From: Anaerozeibacter quisquiliarum
GTDB taxonomy: Bacteria; Bacillota; Clostridia; Christensenellales; Aristaeellaceae
Assembly: GCA_051162045.1 (NCBI GenBank)
Contig: JBISDI010000015.1
Direction: 5' to 3' (one strand)
Length of the DNA stretch: 64,000 nt
The notes below the pieces were generated by a model, which made no database searches, was not told the origin of the DNA, and was given only the letters and a program-made list of their open reading frames with translations. The translations under genes were made by a program, and so were the position numbers. Of this stretch, positions 54,338 through 62,687 are shown piece after piece. The first letter of the stretch is position 1. The number at the start of each line of letters is the position of its first letter.

Positions 54338-55330
54338 CTAATACTTGCGCTCGGCGATGACGTCGGCGGCCTTGATCGACAGCTTGCCGTCCGCGGTGTA
54401 GGCGATGCCGCCCTCGGCGTCGTAGCAGAATTCTTCCGGATGAATGATCTGCTTGTTGGAGGTCTTGCCGCCCTCGAGGTCCTTAATCAGCTGCGTGACG
54501 AACGGGCCGTACAGCGGGGTGCACTCGATGCTGGCGTTCATTTCGCCGGCGACAATCGCGTCAAACGCGGCCTTGGGGGCGTCGCAGCCCACGATGATGA
54601 TGTCCTTGCCGGGCACCTTGCCGGCGGCCTTGATGGCGTCGATCGCACCCAGCGCCATGTCGTCGTTATGGGCAAGCAGCACGTCGATCTTGTCGATGGA
54701 CTTGAGGAAGCTCTCCATGACGGGCTGGCCTTCGGCGCGGGTAAAGTTGCCGGTCTGGCTGGCGACCACCTTCAGGTTCGGGTGATTCGCAAGCACTTCC
54801 ATGATGCCGGTCTGGCGGTCGATGGCGGCGGAGGAGCCGGTGGTGCCTTCGAGAATGACCACATTGACCTCCTCGGCGCCGCGGCCGATCTTGTCCAGAT
54901 AGTTGACGATCCAGGTCGCCATCCGGCGGCCTTCCTCGACAAAGTCGCCGCCGAACGCGGCCACGTAGTCGATCTTGTCGATGCAGTCGGGCAGGCGGTC
55001 GAGCAGCACGAGCGGGATTTCGGCCTCGTTGACTTCCTTGAGCACGTCGTCCCAGCCGGTGTTTACGACGCCGGTGAACAGGATGTAGTCGACGCCCTGG
55101 GAGATGAAGTTACGCAGCGCCTTGACCTGGTTGGGCTGCTGCTGCTGCGCGTCGTCGTACACCAACTCCCAGCCCTCGGCCGCAATCGCGGCCTTGACGC
55201 TGTCGGTGTTGGCGGTGCGCCAGTCGGACTCCTGGCCCACCTGCGAGAAGGCCACGGTCAGCGCGCTCGCGCTCGCGGCCATGCCCAGCATCAAAATCAG
55301 GGTCAGCGTCAGGGACAACAGTTTCTTCAT
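54338..55330 (-). CDS. ytfQ: YtfQ-like sugar-binding protein
   Basis: 330 residues. Signal peptide KKLLSLTLTLILMLGMAASASA without lipobox. The mature start LTVAFSQVGQESDWR, then QIKALRNFISQGVDYILF-type, LDRLPDC, IDRQTGIMEV and AHNDDMALGAIDAIK mirror E. coli YtfQ, which binds galactofuranose. I infer a furanose-type sugar, perhaps from plant or microbial polysaccharide. GGAGG lies before ATG 55330. Its promoter has a -10 but no proper -35. Confidence 0.86.
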   Translation of the reverse strand: MKKLLSLTLTLILMLGMAASASALTVAFSQVGQESDWRTANTDSVKAAIAAEGWELVYDDAQQQQPNQVKALRNFISQGVDYILFTGVVNTGWDDVLKEVNEAEIPLVLLDRLPDCIDKIDYVAAFGGDFVEEGRRMATWIVNYLDKIGRGAEEVNVVILEGTTGSSAAIDRQTGIMEVLANHPNLKVVASQTGNFTRAEGQPVMESFLKSIDKIDVLLAHNDDMALGAIDAIKAAGKVPGKDIIIVGCDAPKAAFDAIVAGEMNASIECTPLYGPFVTQLIKDLEGGKTSNKQIIHPEEFCYDAEGGIAYTADGKLSIKAADVIAERKY

Positions 55331-55381
55331 GGTGAAACCCTCCTCTGTCGATTTGGGAGCATCTTTGCCCCGCATGCCCCG

Positions 55382-55387
55382 ATTATA
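55382..55387 (-). promoter_or_regulatory. -10 box of the sugar importer operon
   Basis: TATAAT 51 bases before the ytfQ start. The 16-18-base spaced positions upstream read TTTATT, TTTTAT or CTTTTA, none a real -35, so an activator is expected to be required. The AraC-type regulator encoded next is the obvious candidate. Confidence 0.65.
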
Positions 55388-55508
55388 AGGAATTGGCCAG
55401 GAAAATAAAAGAAACTGTTTTCTCGACATAAGGCGCAATGTTTTGAAGATTATCTTGTACAAACCGCGACGAATGATTATCTTCCGAAAAAGCGTTAAAA
55501 TTTTCCGG

Positions 55509-57101
55509 TCAGCGCCCCTCCTCCTTTCGATAGTCCCTGGGCGACAGCCCGGTGTTCTTCTTAAACAGGTAACTGAAGTAGTGCGGGTCGTTGTAGCCCA
55601 CGGCGTAGGCCACGTCGGAGGTGCGCATGGCGGTGGACAGCAGTTCCTTCGCGCGCGCGATTCGGGTGGCGGTCAGGTACTCGGTGAAGGTCACGCCCAT
55701 CTCCTGCGAGAACACCGTGCAGAAGTGGTTGTTGGACAGCGCCACATGGCTGGCCACGTCGGACAGCGTCAGGTTGGAATCATGGAAGCGCTCGGCGATC
55801 AGCGCCTTGGCCTTGCGGATCACGCTGCCGTAGCGCGCCGAACCCTGCGAATCGCGGAACTCGATCGCCTTCTCGAGCATCTCGCGCGCCAGCTTAAGCA
55901 CCGAGGGCGCCGGCAGCGCGGCCGCGCCCTCCGCCTGCGTGCGGAACGCCGCCGGGATCACCTCCTGCGGCACGCCGCCGCTTTCCTTAATCATACGCGA
56001 CGCCGCCAGCAGGATGTCCACGAACATGTAGTTGGCGATCAGCGTCGACTGCGCCGCGCCCTCGCCGAGCGCCGAGGCGTAGTGCGTCAGGATGGCGTTC
56101 ACGTCGCCGAGCCCCGCATGCTTGAGCTGCTCGGCGATCGGCGTCACGTCGAGGTCGAGCAGCGAAAATGCCTCCTCGCCGACCACGTCCTGCATGCCCA
56201 TGATGCGGGGGGCCTGCGCGTGCGCGCCGTTCACACGCATGCGCTCCAGCACCGTCTGCGCGTCCCTGAGCGAAGCGGGCACCTCCGACAGCGCCTCGGC
56301 GGTCCCGCCGATGCCGACCAGCAGCCGGACGGCGGTATTGCGCTCCACGTCGTACTGCGCCGCCTGCGCCAGGCCGTAGGCGCGCTCCTCGAGGTCGCTT
56401 GCGTTGTCGCCCAGCACCAGCAGCGCGAACGTGCCGCCGCTCTCGCCGCACAAATGCGCCGCGCCGCCGCTGCCGTCGGTCAGCCGGTGCAGCACGCTTT
56501 GCACCGGCATCAGCTCGGCCCCGCCGTTCAGCCGGACCTGGGGCGCGAGCAGCATCACGCAGTAGCAGCGCGCCGTCAGATTCAGCTGCAGCGCGCGCGC
56601 CCGCTCCTCGATCGCCTGCGCGTCGACGCCGGCGATCAGGTCGAGCAGCAGCTTCTCCTTCAAAAATCGGCTGCTGGAGGCGAACTGCTCGCGGAAGGCC
56701 TTCATATTGGCCTGCTGGCGCTTGTCCTCGCGAATGCGCACCGCGATGCGCTCGAGCACCGCGAGCAGCTCCTGCCCGCTGACGGGCTTGAGCAGGTATT
56801 CCTTGACGCCGAGCGATATGGCCTCGCGCGCATAGGCGAAGTCGTCGTAACCGCTCAGGATGACCACGTAGATCCAGGGCATCGTGCGCGTGACCGTGCG
56901 GCATAATTGCAGCCCGTCCATGAACGGCATGCGGATGTCGGTAATCAGGATGTCGGGCTTGATGTCCTGCAGCATCGCGAGCGCGATCTCGCCGTCGGGC
57001 GCTTCGCCCGCCAGCGCGAATTCCGTATCGTCCCAGGGGAAGTTCGACCGGATGCCCTCGCGCACCACAATCTCGTCGTCGACCAGGAATACCTTGTACA
57101 T
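55509..57101 (-). CDS. AraC-type response regulator (YesN-like)
   Basis: 530 residues. Receiver domain 1-125 with phosphoacceptor D55 (LITDIRMP), acidic pair D8-D9 and K106 (LLKPVSG). A long helical middle (130-420) of YesN type follows. The C-terminal AraC DNA-binding domain (about 425-525) has two helix-turn-helix units, LTLSDVASHVALSNNHF and SDVAYAVGYNDPHYFSYLFKK. Starts 4 bases after the kinase gene. Likely activator of the transporter operon that follows it. Confidence 0.92.
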   Translation of the reverse strand: MYKVFLVDDEIVVREGIRSNFPWDDTEFALAGEAPDGEIALAMLQDIKPDILITDIRMPFMDGLQLCRTVTRTMPWIYVVILSGYDDFAYAREAISLGVKEYLLKPVSGQELLAVLERIAVRIREDKRQQANMKAFREQFASSSRFLKEKLLLDLIAGVDAQAIEERARALQLNLTARCYCVMLLAPQVRLNGGAELMPVQSVLHRLTDGSGGAAHLCGESGGTFALLVLGDNASDLEERAYGLAQAAQYDVERNTAVRLLVGIGGTAEALSEVPASLRDAQTVLERMRVNGAHAQAPRIMGMQDVVGEEAFSLLDLDVTPIAEQLKHAGLGDVNAILTHYASALGEGAAQSTLIANYMFVDILLAASRMIKESGGVPQEVIPAAFRTQAEGAAALPAPSVLKLAREMLEKAIEFRDSQGSARYGSVIRKAKALIAERFHDSNLTLSDVASHVALSNNHFCTVFSQEMGVTFTEYLTATRIARAKELLSTAMRTSDVAYAVGYNDPHYFSYLFKKNTGLSPRDYRKEEGR

Positions 57102-57105
57102 CGGC

Positions 57106-58545
57106 TCAACTCCTCATTGGTACGCGCAGCTTCGTCACGGTGCCGCGCTCGCCGCTTTCGATCTCGACGCCCTGCGTCTGGTTGTAGTACAGCTTGATGC
57201 GCTGGTTTACGTTGAACAGCCCGTAGCCCGGCGTGTCGCCGCCCACGCCCGACAGCGCGGCGCGCACTTCTTCCAGGCGTTCGCCGCTCATGCCCGCGCC
57301 GTCGTCGCGCACCGCGAGGCACAGGTATTCCCCCTCGGCGCGCCCGGTGACCGTGACCAGTCCCCGCCCGCGCCGGTGCTTGATGCCATGGTAGATGGCG
57401 TTCTCGACCAGCGGCTGCAAGAGGAGCTTGAGCACCTGACAGCCGTTAAGTTCCTCCGGGATGTCGATTGTATAGTCGAGGATGTCGCGGTAGCGCGTCT
57501 TCTGGATCGTCAGATAGCCGGTCAGGTGCTTGACCTCCTCGGAAAGCGGGATCCAGTCCTTGCCCTGGCTGAGCGAGATCCGGAAGAAGTCGGACAGCGC
57601 CCGGGTGATGTGGATCACCTCGTCCGAGCGCTTGGCCTCGGCCAGCCATACGATGGCGTCCAGCGTGTTGTAGAGGAAGTGCGGCGCGATTTGCGCCTGC
57701 AGCGCGCGCAGCTCGCTCTTCTTAAGATTCTCCTGCTCGCGCCGGTTTTCCTCGACCAGCCGCTCGAGCTTGACGCCCATGGTGTTGAAGCTGTAGGTCA
57801 GCGTTTGCAGCTCGGTCACCGGCGTCTCGGGCGCGCGCGCGTCCCAGTCGCCGCCCGCCAGCGCGCCGGCGAACTTCTCGAGCTGGGCGATCGGCTCGCC
57901 GATCGCGCGCGACAGCGAACGCTGGGCGAACGCCGAGAACGCGAGGGTGACGATCAGCAGCAGGATGATTAACGTGAGCACGCCCTCGAGCATGCGCCGC
58001 AACTGGTTGCTCACGTGGGCCGCCGCGCCGATCTCGGCGTCGACGTAGGCCTCCAGCTTGTCAGCCACCAGTTCCGACACGCTGCGCACTTCCTCGAGCG
58101 TCGCCTCCTGCTCGGCGACCGGCCGGCCGTCCTCGAACTGCCGGCCCATCCGGTCGATGTAGGTCACCAGCGTGTCCATCGTCCGCCGGGCGACCGTAAG
58201 CTCCTTCTGGTTGCCGGGCGCGGCGCGCATCAGCGCTTCCATCTCGGCGTTCACGCGCGCAACGATCCGGTACTGCTCGCCTTCCGCGAACGCCCGGTTG
58301 CCCGCGACCGCCTCCCACAGCTCCTCGGGAATCCGGGTGGCCACGAGCGGCTTGAGCGCCGCCGTGCGCTCCACCTGGCTGATCAGCGCGTGGTAGCGCA
58401 GCGCGTACTGGGTCATCATAATCACGCTGACCACCGCCGGGATCAGCAGCAGCGCCCCCAGCACCACGAACGACACCCGCACGCGCGAGGCGATGCTGCC
58501 CCCCACGCCGAGCCGCGTCAGCAGCCGGTCCAATCGGGTGGCCAC
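57106..58545 (-). CDS. Sensor histidine kinase, YesM/LytS (His_kinase) type
   Basis: 479 residues. Transmembrane helix at about 25-48, external four-helix-like sensor domain (50-190), second helix at about 193-214 and a HAMP linker. The phosphoacceptor histidine is in QIAPHFLYNTLDAI; ATP site LVENAIYHG, DDGAGM and YGLFNVNQRI. GTG 58545 starts 1 base after the lipoprotein stop, preceded by GAGAGGG. Pairs with the AraC-type regulator next; the upstream lipoprotein is its probable ligand sensor. Confidence 0.91.
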   Translation of the reverse strand: MATRLDRLLTRLGVGGSIASRVRVSFVVLGALLLIPAVVSVIMMTQYALRYHALISQVERTAALKPLVATRIPEELWEAVAGNRAFAEGEQYRIVARVNAEMEALMRAAPGNQKELTVARRTMDTLVTYIDRMGRQFEDGRPVAEQEATLEEVRSVSELVADKLEAYVDAEIGAAAHVSNQLRRMLEGVLTLIILLLIVTLAFSAFAQRSLSRAIGEPIAQLEKFAGALAGGDWDARAPETPVTELQTLTYSFNTMGVKLERLVEENRREQENLKKSELRALQAQIAPHFLYNTLDAIVWLAEAKRSDEVIHITRALSDFFRISLSQGKDWIPLSEEVKHLTGYLTIQKTRYRDILDYTIDIPEELNGCQVLKLLLQPLVENAIYHGIKHRRGRGLVTVTGRAEGEYLCLAVRDDGAGMSGERLEEVRAALSGVGGDTPGYGLFNVNQRIKLYYNQTQGVEIESGERGTVTKLRVPMRS

Positions 58546-58546
58546 G

Positions 58547-59515
58547 CTAGTACCCTCTCGCGGGCAGACTGTCGAGGTTCCCGTCAAACTCGGTAAACAC
58601 CTGCTCATCGGAATAGGTCATACGCGGGATCGTCTCCCCCGCGGCCAGCCGCTTGGCCAGGCGCATGACGGTGTCCCCAATCAGCGGCGTGCACTCCACC
58701 ACGCAGTTGATTTTGCCCTCTTTCAACAGGTTGATCGCGGCCTGCTCGCCATCCACGGTGATGATTACGATGTCTGTTCCAGGCCTTATCCCGCGCGCCT
58801 CGATCGCCTCGATCGCGCCCAGCGTCATGCCGTCGTTGTGGGAGTACAGCACGTCGATGTTCTCGTATCGATCGAGCAGTTGCTCCATGCGCTCCTTGCC
58901 TTTCGAACGCAAGAAATCGCCCGACAGGCTGTCCACGATATGAAAGCGGGGATCGCCCGCAATCACGTCGCGGAAGCCGCGCGCGCGCTGGCGCATCGGC
59001 GTGGAGTCGAGCGTACCCGATATCTCGACGATGTTTACCGAGGAGCGCCCCCCGGTCTTCTTGATGAGGAACTCCCCGGCCCGCACGCCCTCCTGGTAGA
59101 AGTCCGAGCCGACGAAGCCGGCGTACAGGTCCTGCTGCTCGGTCACGATCATGCGGTCGGTGGTCAGCACCGGGATACCCGCGGCCTTGGCCTCGAGCAG
59201 CACATTGTCCCAGCCGTCCTCGACGATCGGCGCGAATGCGATCACGTCCACCTGATAGGCGATGAACGAGCGCAGCGCCTTGATCTGCTTTTCCTGCTTC
59301 TGCTCGGCGTTTTCGAACATCAGCTGCACGCCGGCCGCGTCGGCGGCCTGCTTGATCGAGGCGCTGTTGCCGACCCGCCAGGCGCTCTCCGAGCCCAACT
59401 GCGCAAAGCCCAGCAGCACCGATTGATTTTTTGGCTCGGGCGCCGGCGCACCGCCCGCGCAACCGGCCGTCATCATGAGCAGCGTCAGCAACGCCGCCAG
59501 CATCGCCCGCTTCAC
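58547..59515 (-). CDS. YtfQ-like lipoprotein, likely sugar sensor for the kinase
   Basis: 322 residues. GTG 59515 with GGGAGGGG 5 bases upstream. Lipoprotein signal KRAMLAALLTLLMMTAGC. The body parallels the transport YtfQ protein: LLGFAQLGSESAWR, QIKALRSFIAYQVDVIAFAP, SHNDGMTLGAIEAIE. It has no permease of its own and is co-transcribed with the kinase and regulator, so I infer that it presents the same sugar to the kinase sensor domain. It could also double as a second binding protein for the importer. Confidence 0.87.
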   Translation of the reverse strand: MKRAMLAALLTLLMMTAGCAGGAPAPEPKNQSVLLGFAQLGSESAWRVGNSASIKQAADAAGVQLMFENAEQKQEKQIKALRSFIAYQVDVIAFAPIVEDGWDNVLLEAKAAGIPVLTTDRMIVTEQQDLYAGFVGSDFYQEGVRAGEFLIKKTGGRSSVNIVEISGTLDSTPMRQRARGFRDVIAGDPRFHIVDSLSGDFLRSKGKERMEQLLDRYENIDVLYSHNDGMTLGAIEAIEARGIRPGTDIVIITVDGEQAAINLLKEGKINCVVECTPLIGDTVMRLAKRLAAGETIPRMTYSDEQVFTEFDGNLDSLPARGY

Positions 59516-59549
59516 GCCGTCCCCTCCCGCGCTGTCGTATCCTTCATAG

Positions 59550-59578
59550 ATTATAAGTTTATGAAGCGGCTTTGTCAA
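59550..59578 (-). promoter_or_regulatory. Consensus promoter of the lipoprotein-kinase-regulator operon
   Basis: TTGACA (59573-59578), 17 bases, TATAAT (59550-59555): exact consensus in all three parts. The sensor operon should be strongly and constitutively read. Confidence 0.93.
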
Positions 59579-59589
59579 ACCACAAACGG

Positions 59590-59618
59590 TAGACAAATCG
59601 CCCGTCTCGTGCTATACT
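59590..59618 (+). promoter_or_regulatory. smpB promoter
   Basis: TAGACA (59590-59595), 17 bases, TATACT (59613-59618), divergent from the sensor promoter. Confidence 0.87.
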
Positions 59619-59650
59619 AAATCTGTATCGACGGAAGCGGGGGGACGTTC

Positions 59651-60121
59651 ATGCCGCAGAAGGGCGTCAAGGTGATTGCGCAGAACCGGAAGGCGCGGCA
59701 TGACTACTTCGTGGAAGAGACCTACGAGGCCGGGCTGGAGTTGCACGGCACCGAGGTCAAATCGATTCGCCTCGGTCAGGTCAACCTGAAGGACTCCTTC
59801 GCGCAGGTGCGCGGCGGCGAGCTGTTTGCGGAGGGGATGCACATCAGCCCCTACGAAAAGGGCAACATCTACAACGTGAACCCGCTTAGGCCCAAGCGGC
59901 TCTTGATGCACAAGGCCGAGATACGCAAGCTTGACCAGGCGGTGATGCAAAAGGGGCTGACGCTGATTCCGCTGTCGCTGTACTTCAAGGACGGCAGGAT
60001 CAAGCTGGAGCTTGCAATCTGCAAGGGCAAAAAGCTCTACGACAAGCGCGACGACCTGGCCAAGCGCGACGCCGAGCGCGACATGGAGCGCAGCATGCGC
60101 AGTATGAAGGAACGCTACTGA
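59651..60121 (+). CDS. smpB: tmRNA-binding protein SmpB
   Basis: Brings tmRNA to stalled ribosomes. 156 residues. Core motifs IAQNRKARHDYF, GLELHGTEVKSIRLGQVNLKDSFA and HISPYEKGN; the basic tail (RDAERDMERSMRSMKERY) probes the empty mRNA channel. Its RNA partner ssrA begins 51 bases downstream. Between them CGCGTCC-AAGGAAC-GGACGCG (60129-60149) is a small hairpin; tmRNA may be cut from a joint transcript. Confidence 0.97.
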   Translation: MPQKGVKVIAQNRKARHDYFVEETYEAGLELHGTEVKSIRLGQVNLKDSFAQVRGGELFAEGMHISPYEKGNIYNVNPLRPKRLLMHKAEIRKLDQAVMQKGLTLIPLSLYFKDGRIKLELAICKGKKLYDKRDDLAKRDAERDMERSMRSMKERY

Positions 60122-60172
60122 CCGACCGCGCGTCCAAGGAACGGACGCGATCACGACCGGCAAACCCATCAT

Positions 60173-60523
60173 GGGGGCGTACTGGTTTCGACGGGGATCT
60201 GCGGGATTTGAGAAGCGAGCGGCGGCCCCTGACCGCCATAAAACGGGGAAAAACAATAATTGCGAACGAAGATAACTTTGTTCTAGCGGCCGCTTAAGGC
60301 TGCTCGTCGGACCTAAGCCTCCCGCGGCGTAGCAATCCGGCGTCATCAAGGCGGGGAACCAGCTTGCCTAAGCTTTGCCGCAAGTGGGATTTTATGAAGC
60401 TACTGAAACCCTGAGCCCGTCCGTGGGCGCTGGGCGGAGGGAATGTCAAATCGCGGACTGCGCTCGGAGATGCTTGGGTTCCAGGGTTTTCGGACAGGGG
60501 TTCGACTCCCCTCGCCTCCACCA
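60173..60523 (+). ncRNA. ssrA: Transfer-messenger RNA
   Basis: 351 bases. Acceptor stem GGGGGCG at 60173-60179 pairs with CGCCTCC at 60513-60519, then A and an encoded CCA. The 5' TACTGGTTTCGACGGGGA and the 3' GGTTCGACTCC T-arm are diagnostic. The tag reading frame is 60262-60297: GCG AAC GAA GAT AAC TTT GTT CTA GCG GCC GCT TAA, encoding ANEDNFVLAAA, which gives the proteolysis tag AANEDNFVLAAA with the tRNA alanine. The 3' end is a classic integration site and the sequence beyond it is phage- and IS-derived. Confidence 0.97.
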
Positions 60524-60531
60524 CAAGGAGT

Positions 60532-60572
60532 GCCGTAGAATAAGGGTTCTACGGCGCTTTCCTTTTTTCTTT
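60532..60572 (+). terminator. ssrA terminator
   Basis: GCCGTAGAA-TAAGGG-TTCTACGGC followed by GCTTTCCTTTTTTC: 9 pairs and a T-rich tail, 9 bases after the CCA. Confidence 0.92.
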
Positions 60573-60629
60573 CCACCCACTTTCCCACCCACTTAGGGGA
60601 GAAATGCGCCCACCCAACGCACATCACGC

Positions 60630-60744
60630 CGTTGATTGCGCTGCCCGCGCCGGTGTCGATCACGCCCATCAGGATCAACAGGCTCACGACCTGCGCACCG
60701 ATAGCCGCCAAGGTCACCTTGCTCAAAAATCGATTCTGGTTCAT
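60630..60744 (-). pseudogene. Truncated holin-like phage gene
   Basis: ATG 60744 with AAAGGAGA upstream opens NQNRFLSKVTLAAIGAQVV, then a hydrophobic helix (SLLILMGVID) and GSAINGV, the form of a small phage holin. After about 38 residues the phage-like pattern stops; the frame only continues into the ssrA terminator and tmRNA sequence. Its ATG overlaps the stop of another phage-like fragment (ATGA). Confidence 0.45.
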
Positions 60745-60825
60745 GCTCTTTCTCCTTTCATATCGTCGATTAGCCGGAATACGGTTTCCATATCGCGTTC
60801 CAACACAGCTGCTCGTTCGACCACC
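60741..60825 (-). pseudogene. 3' fragment of a phage gene upstream of the holin-like gene
   Basis: Reads VVERAAVLERDMETVFRLI plus a charged end and TGA, a coiled-coil-like C-terminus that shares ATGA with the holin-like start. Its 5' part has been replaced by the IS3 fragment on the other strand. Family not recognised. Confidence 0.4.
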
Positions 60826-61128
60826 GAGTTGTGCTTGTTCCATACCGACCGGGGCAGCGAATTCGGCAACGCCCTGATCGACGAATTGCTTGAGAGCTTC
60901 CAGATCAACCGCTCCCTGAGCATGAAGGGCTGCCCCTACGACAACGCGGTGGCCGAATCGACGTTCAAGAGGATCAAGGCGGAGTTCGTCTCCTGCCGCC
61001 GCTTTGACACGCTCGATCAGCTTTAGTTGGAACTGGCTGACTACGTGCACTGGTTCAACAACGTCCGCCTGCACGGCACGCTGGGCTGCCTGTCACCGGC
61101 GGAGTTCAAGAAAACCTTTCCCTCATAA
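60826..61128 (+). pseudogene. IS3-family transposase fragment with internal amber codon
   Basis: Only the C-terminal half of the integrase core remains: LCLFHTDRGSEFGN (second Asp of DDE), then AVAESTFKRIKAEF (the Glu). After RRFDTLDQL the in-frame codon 61024-61026 is TAG; the same frame continues as LELADYVHWFNN and LHGTLGCLSPAEFKK to TAA at 61126-61128. The first Asp and all of the 5' end are missing. Inactive remnant. Confidence 0.88.
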
Positions 61129-61146
61129 TCTCTGTCTGATTTTGGG

Positions 61147-61175
61147 TTGACAATCCAATATGATGCGGTTATCAT
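61147..61175 (+). promoter_or_regulatory. Promoter of the leader peptide and membrane acyltransferase gene
   Basis: TTGACA (61147-61152), 17 bases, TATCAT (61170-61175). Directly downstream of the IS3 remnant. Confidence 0.85.
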
Positions 61176-61193
61176 ACGGCAAGGAGAACTATT

Positions 61194-61247
61194 TTGAAGT
61201 TGTCAGTACCGGCAATGCGTTATGTAGTCTCCCTTGTATGGCATTAA
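61194..61247 (+). CDS. Possible 17-residue leader peptide
   Basis: TTG at 61194 with AAGGAG 7 bases upstream; reads MKLSVPAMRYVVSLVWH and stops at TAA 61245-61247. The stop lies against GGAGAC, the ribosome-binding site of the next gene. Could be a coupling or regulatory leader, or chance. Confidence 0.4.
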   Translation: MKLSVPAMRYVVSLVWH

Positions 61248-61259
61248 GGAGACAAACAA

Positions 61260-62408
61260 ATGGGCTTTATGCATGAGGGCTTTGCTATGAATGGCTTTTT
61301 TCGCGCAATCACCGCGAAGAATGATGTGAATACTGGACGCCAAATAGAATTTGATTACAGCAAAGGGCTGTTCATGTTTGCCATTCTATTCATTCATGCC
61401 TTTCAGGTTTTTGGCAAGGGAATGGGCAAAGAAGCATATGCGTACAAGCTGATTTATATGATTTGTACCATGACGGGCGCGTCCATTTTTATTTTTGTGA
61501 TGGGGCTTGGAACGAAGTACAGCCGTGCGGGAATCAGGGACATGGTTATTTCCGGCTTGAGGCTGATAGGCTATCAGTATCTGGCCAATATCGCTTGTGT
61601 TGCGGCACTGGTTCTTCCATATTGCATTTTGCAATTCTTCACGGAGATGTCGAGTTCGAAAGAGGCAGTAGTCTCTATGGCCAAACTGCTTCTCTTTTAC
61701 ATCAACATCTTCTTTTTAGCGGGTGGCATATACCTAATCTTGGCGCTTCTACGGAAAATAAACATGCCGGTTTGGCTGTACGTCGTTCTTGGTCTTTTGA
61801 TCAATTTGTTCTCTCCAAGCTGGGTCGGGCTAAGTGTGGGAAATGTGGTATTCGACTATATTCTTGGGGCCATATTCGGCGGCACACCATATGCGTCTTT
61901 CAGCATTCTGAATTTCTTGCCCTATGCATTTTTCGGGCTTGTGTTTGGCGACATATTGAGAAAAGTGACCGACAAGAAAAGATTTTACGCGATTGTTTGT
62001 TGCCTTTCAATTGTGGTTCTTGCCATTTTTTCGATCTGGGTGTTTCTGAAACACAAGGGCTTTGACGCTTTGTATGACTACATCGGCTTGACCTATACCC
62101 GGCCTGATTTCATGCGGACAATCGCAAACACCGCTTGCGTCATATTGCTTGCGGGAGCCCTGTTTTTTGCCCAAGGGCAAATAAGTGGCTTTGTAGATCG
62201 GCAGCTTATGTACATCAGCAAGCACATTTCCAAATACTATGTTGTACACCAGATTTTCTTCTTTTTGACGCTTGGGCTGAACAAGTATCAGCCTATGGGG
62301 TTTTGGGGCTGCTTCGCGTTGTTTGTTTTGGGGACAGTTTGTACTGATGGGATCGTCCGATTTTACAACCATGTTCGTAGAATCAGAGCGATTGGGGAGG
62401 CGGCATAA
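61260..62408 (+). CDS. Multi-pass membrane acyltransferase-like protein
   Basis: 382 residues, about ten hydrophobic helices. The N-terminal FDYSKGLFMFAILFIHAFQV and MTGASIFIFVMGLG follow the pattern of acyltransferase_3 / DUF1624-type enzymes that acylate surface sugars. The His in LFIHAF is the expected catalytic-type residue. The gene is visibly AT-richer than its surroundings and lies between IS remnants, so it is probably acquired. GGAGAC precedes ATG 61260. Confidence 0.65.
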   Translation: MGFMHEGFAMNGFFRAITAKNDVNTGRQIEFDYSKGLFMFAILFIHAFQVFGKGMGKEAYAYKLIYMICTMTGASIFIFVMGLGTKYSRAGIRDMVISGLRLIGYQYLANIACVAALVLPYCILQFFTEMSSSKEAVVSMAKLLLFYINIFFLAGGIYLILALLRKINMPVWLYVVLGLLINLFSPSWVGLSVGNVVFDYILGAIFGGTPYASFSILNFLPYAFFGLVFGDILRKVTDKKRFYAIVCCLSIVVLAIFSIWVFLKHKGFDALYDYIGLTYTRPDFMRTIANTACVILLAGALFFAQGQISGFVDRQLMYISKHISKYYVVHQIFFFLTLGLNKYQPMGFWGCFALFVLGTVCTDGIVRFYNHVRRIRAIGEAA

Positions 62409-62409
62409 A

Positions 62410-62460
62410 ATGAAGTATGAAAAGTGCTGGTGCTCCGATCCCTTGGATTTGGACGAGTAG
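62410..62460 (+). CDS. Possible 16-residue Cys-containing peptide
   Basis: ATG at 62410, one base after the acyltransferase stop: MKYEKCWCSDPLDLDE, stop TAG. The motif CWC and the acidic end are unusual, but there is no ribosome-binding site beyond GGGGAGG inside the previous gene (62393-62399). Weak evidence. Confidence 0.3.
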   Translation: MKYEKCWCSDPLDLDE

Positions 62461-62512
62461 GATGAACTCGCGCAAGCCACCCTTGCTCAGGGGTGTCGGC
62501 GCAATCACACCC

Positions 62513-62544
62513 AAGGCGTCAGCCAACCGGCTGACGCCTTTTTT
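62513..62544 (+). terminator. Strong terminator after the acyltransferase
   Basis: AAGGCGTCAGCC-AACC-GGCTGACGCCTT, 12 perfect pairs, followed by TTTT. Confidence 0.95.
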
Positions 62545-62585
62545 ATGGCGGCGGATGTCGCCTTTTCATGCGAAGGAGGCAGACC

Positions 62586-62687
62586 ATGGCCAGCGGACCG
62601 AGCGAACTGATCGTAAAGCCGGCGCATGTGCTCGGCGATGTGGGTACTGTCAAGGGTCCTTCGCAAAAAGGATTTGCCGTTTGGTAG
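62586..62687 (+). pseudogene. 5' fragment of an unidentified gene cut by IS256-type remnant
   Basis: AAGGAGG is placed 7 bases before ATG 62586. The frame reads ASGPSELIVKPAHVLGDVG and then enters the presumed IS end at about 62648, stopping at 62685-62687. A good ribosome-binding site on a 33-residue frame suggests a real gene start that lost its body. Confidence 0.5.

Noticed and set aside
60400..61074. Minus-strand gene across ssrA
   Set aside because: The long frame runs through tmRNA and its terminator; only the short holin-like and coiled-coil pieces look coding.
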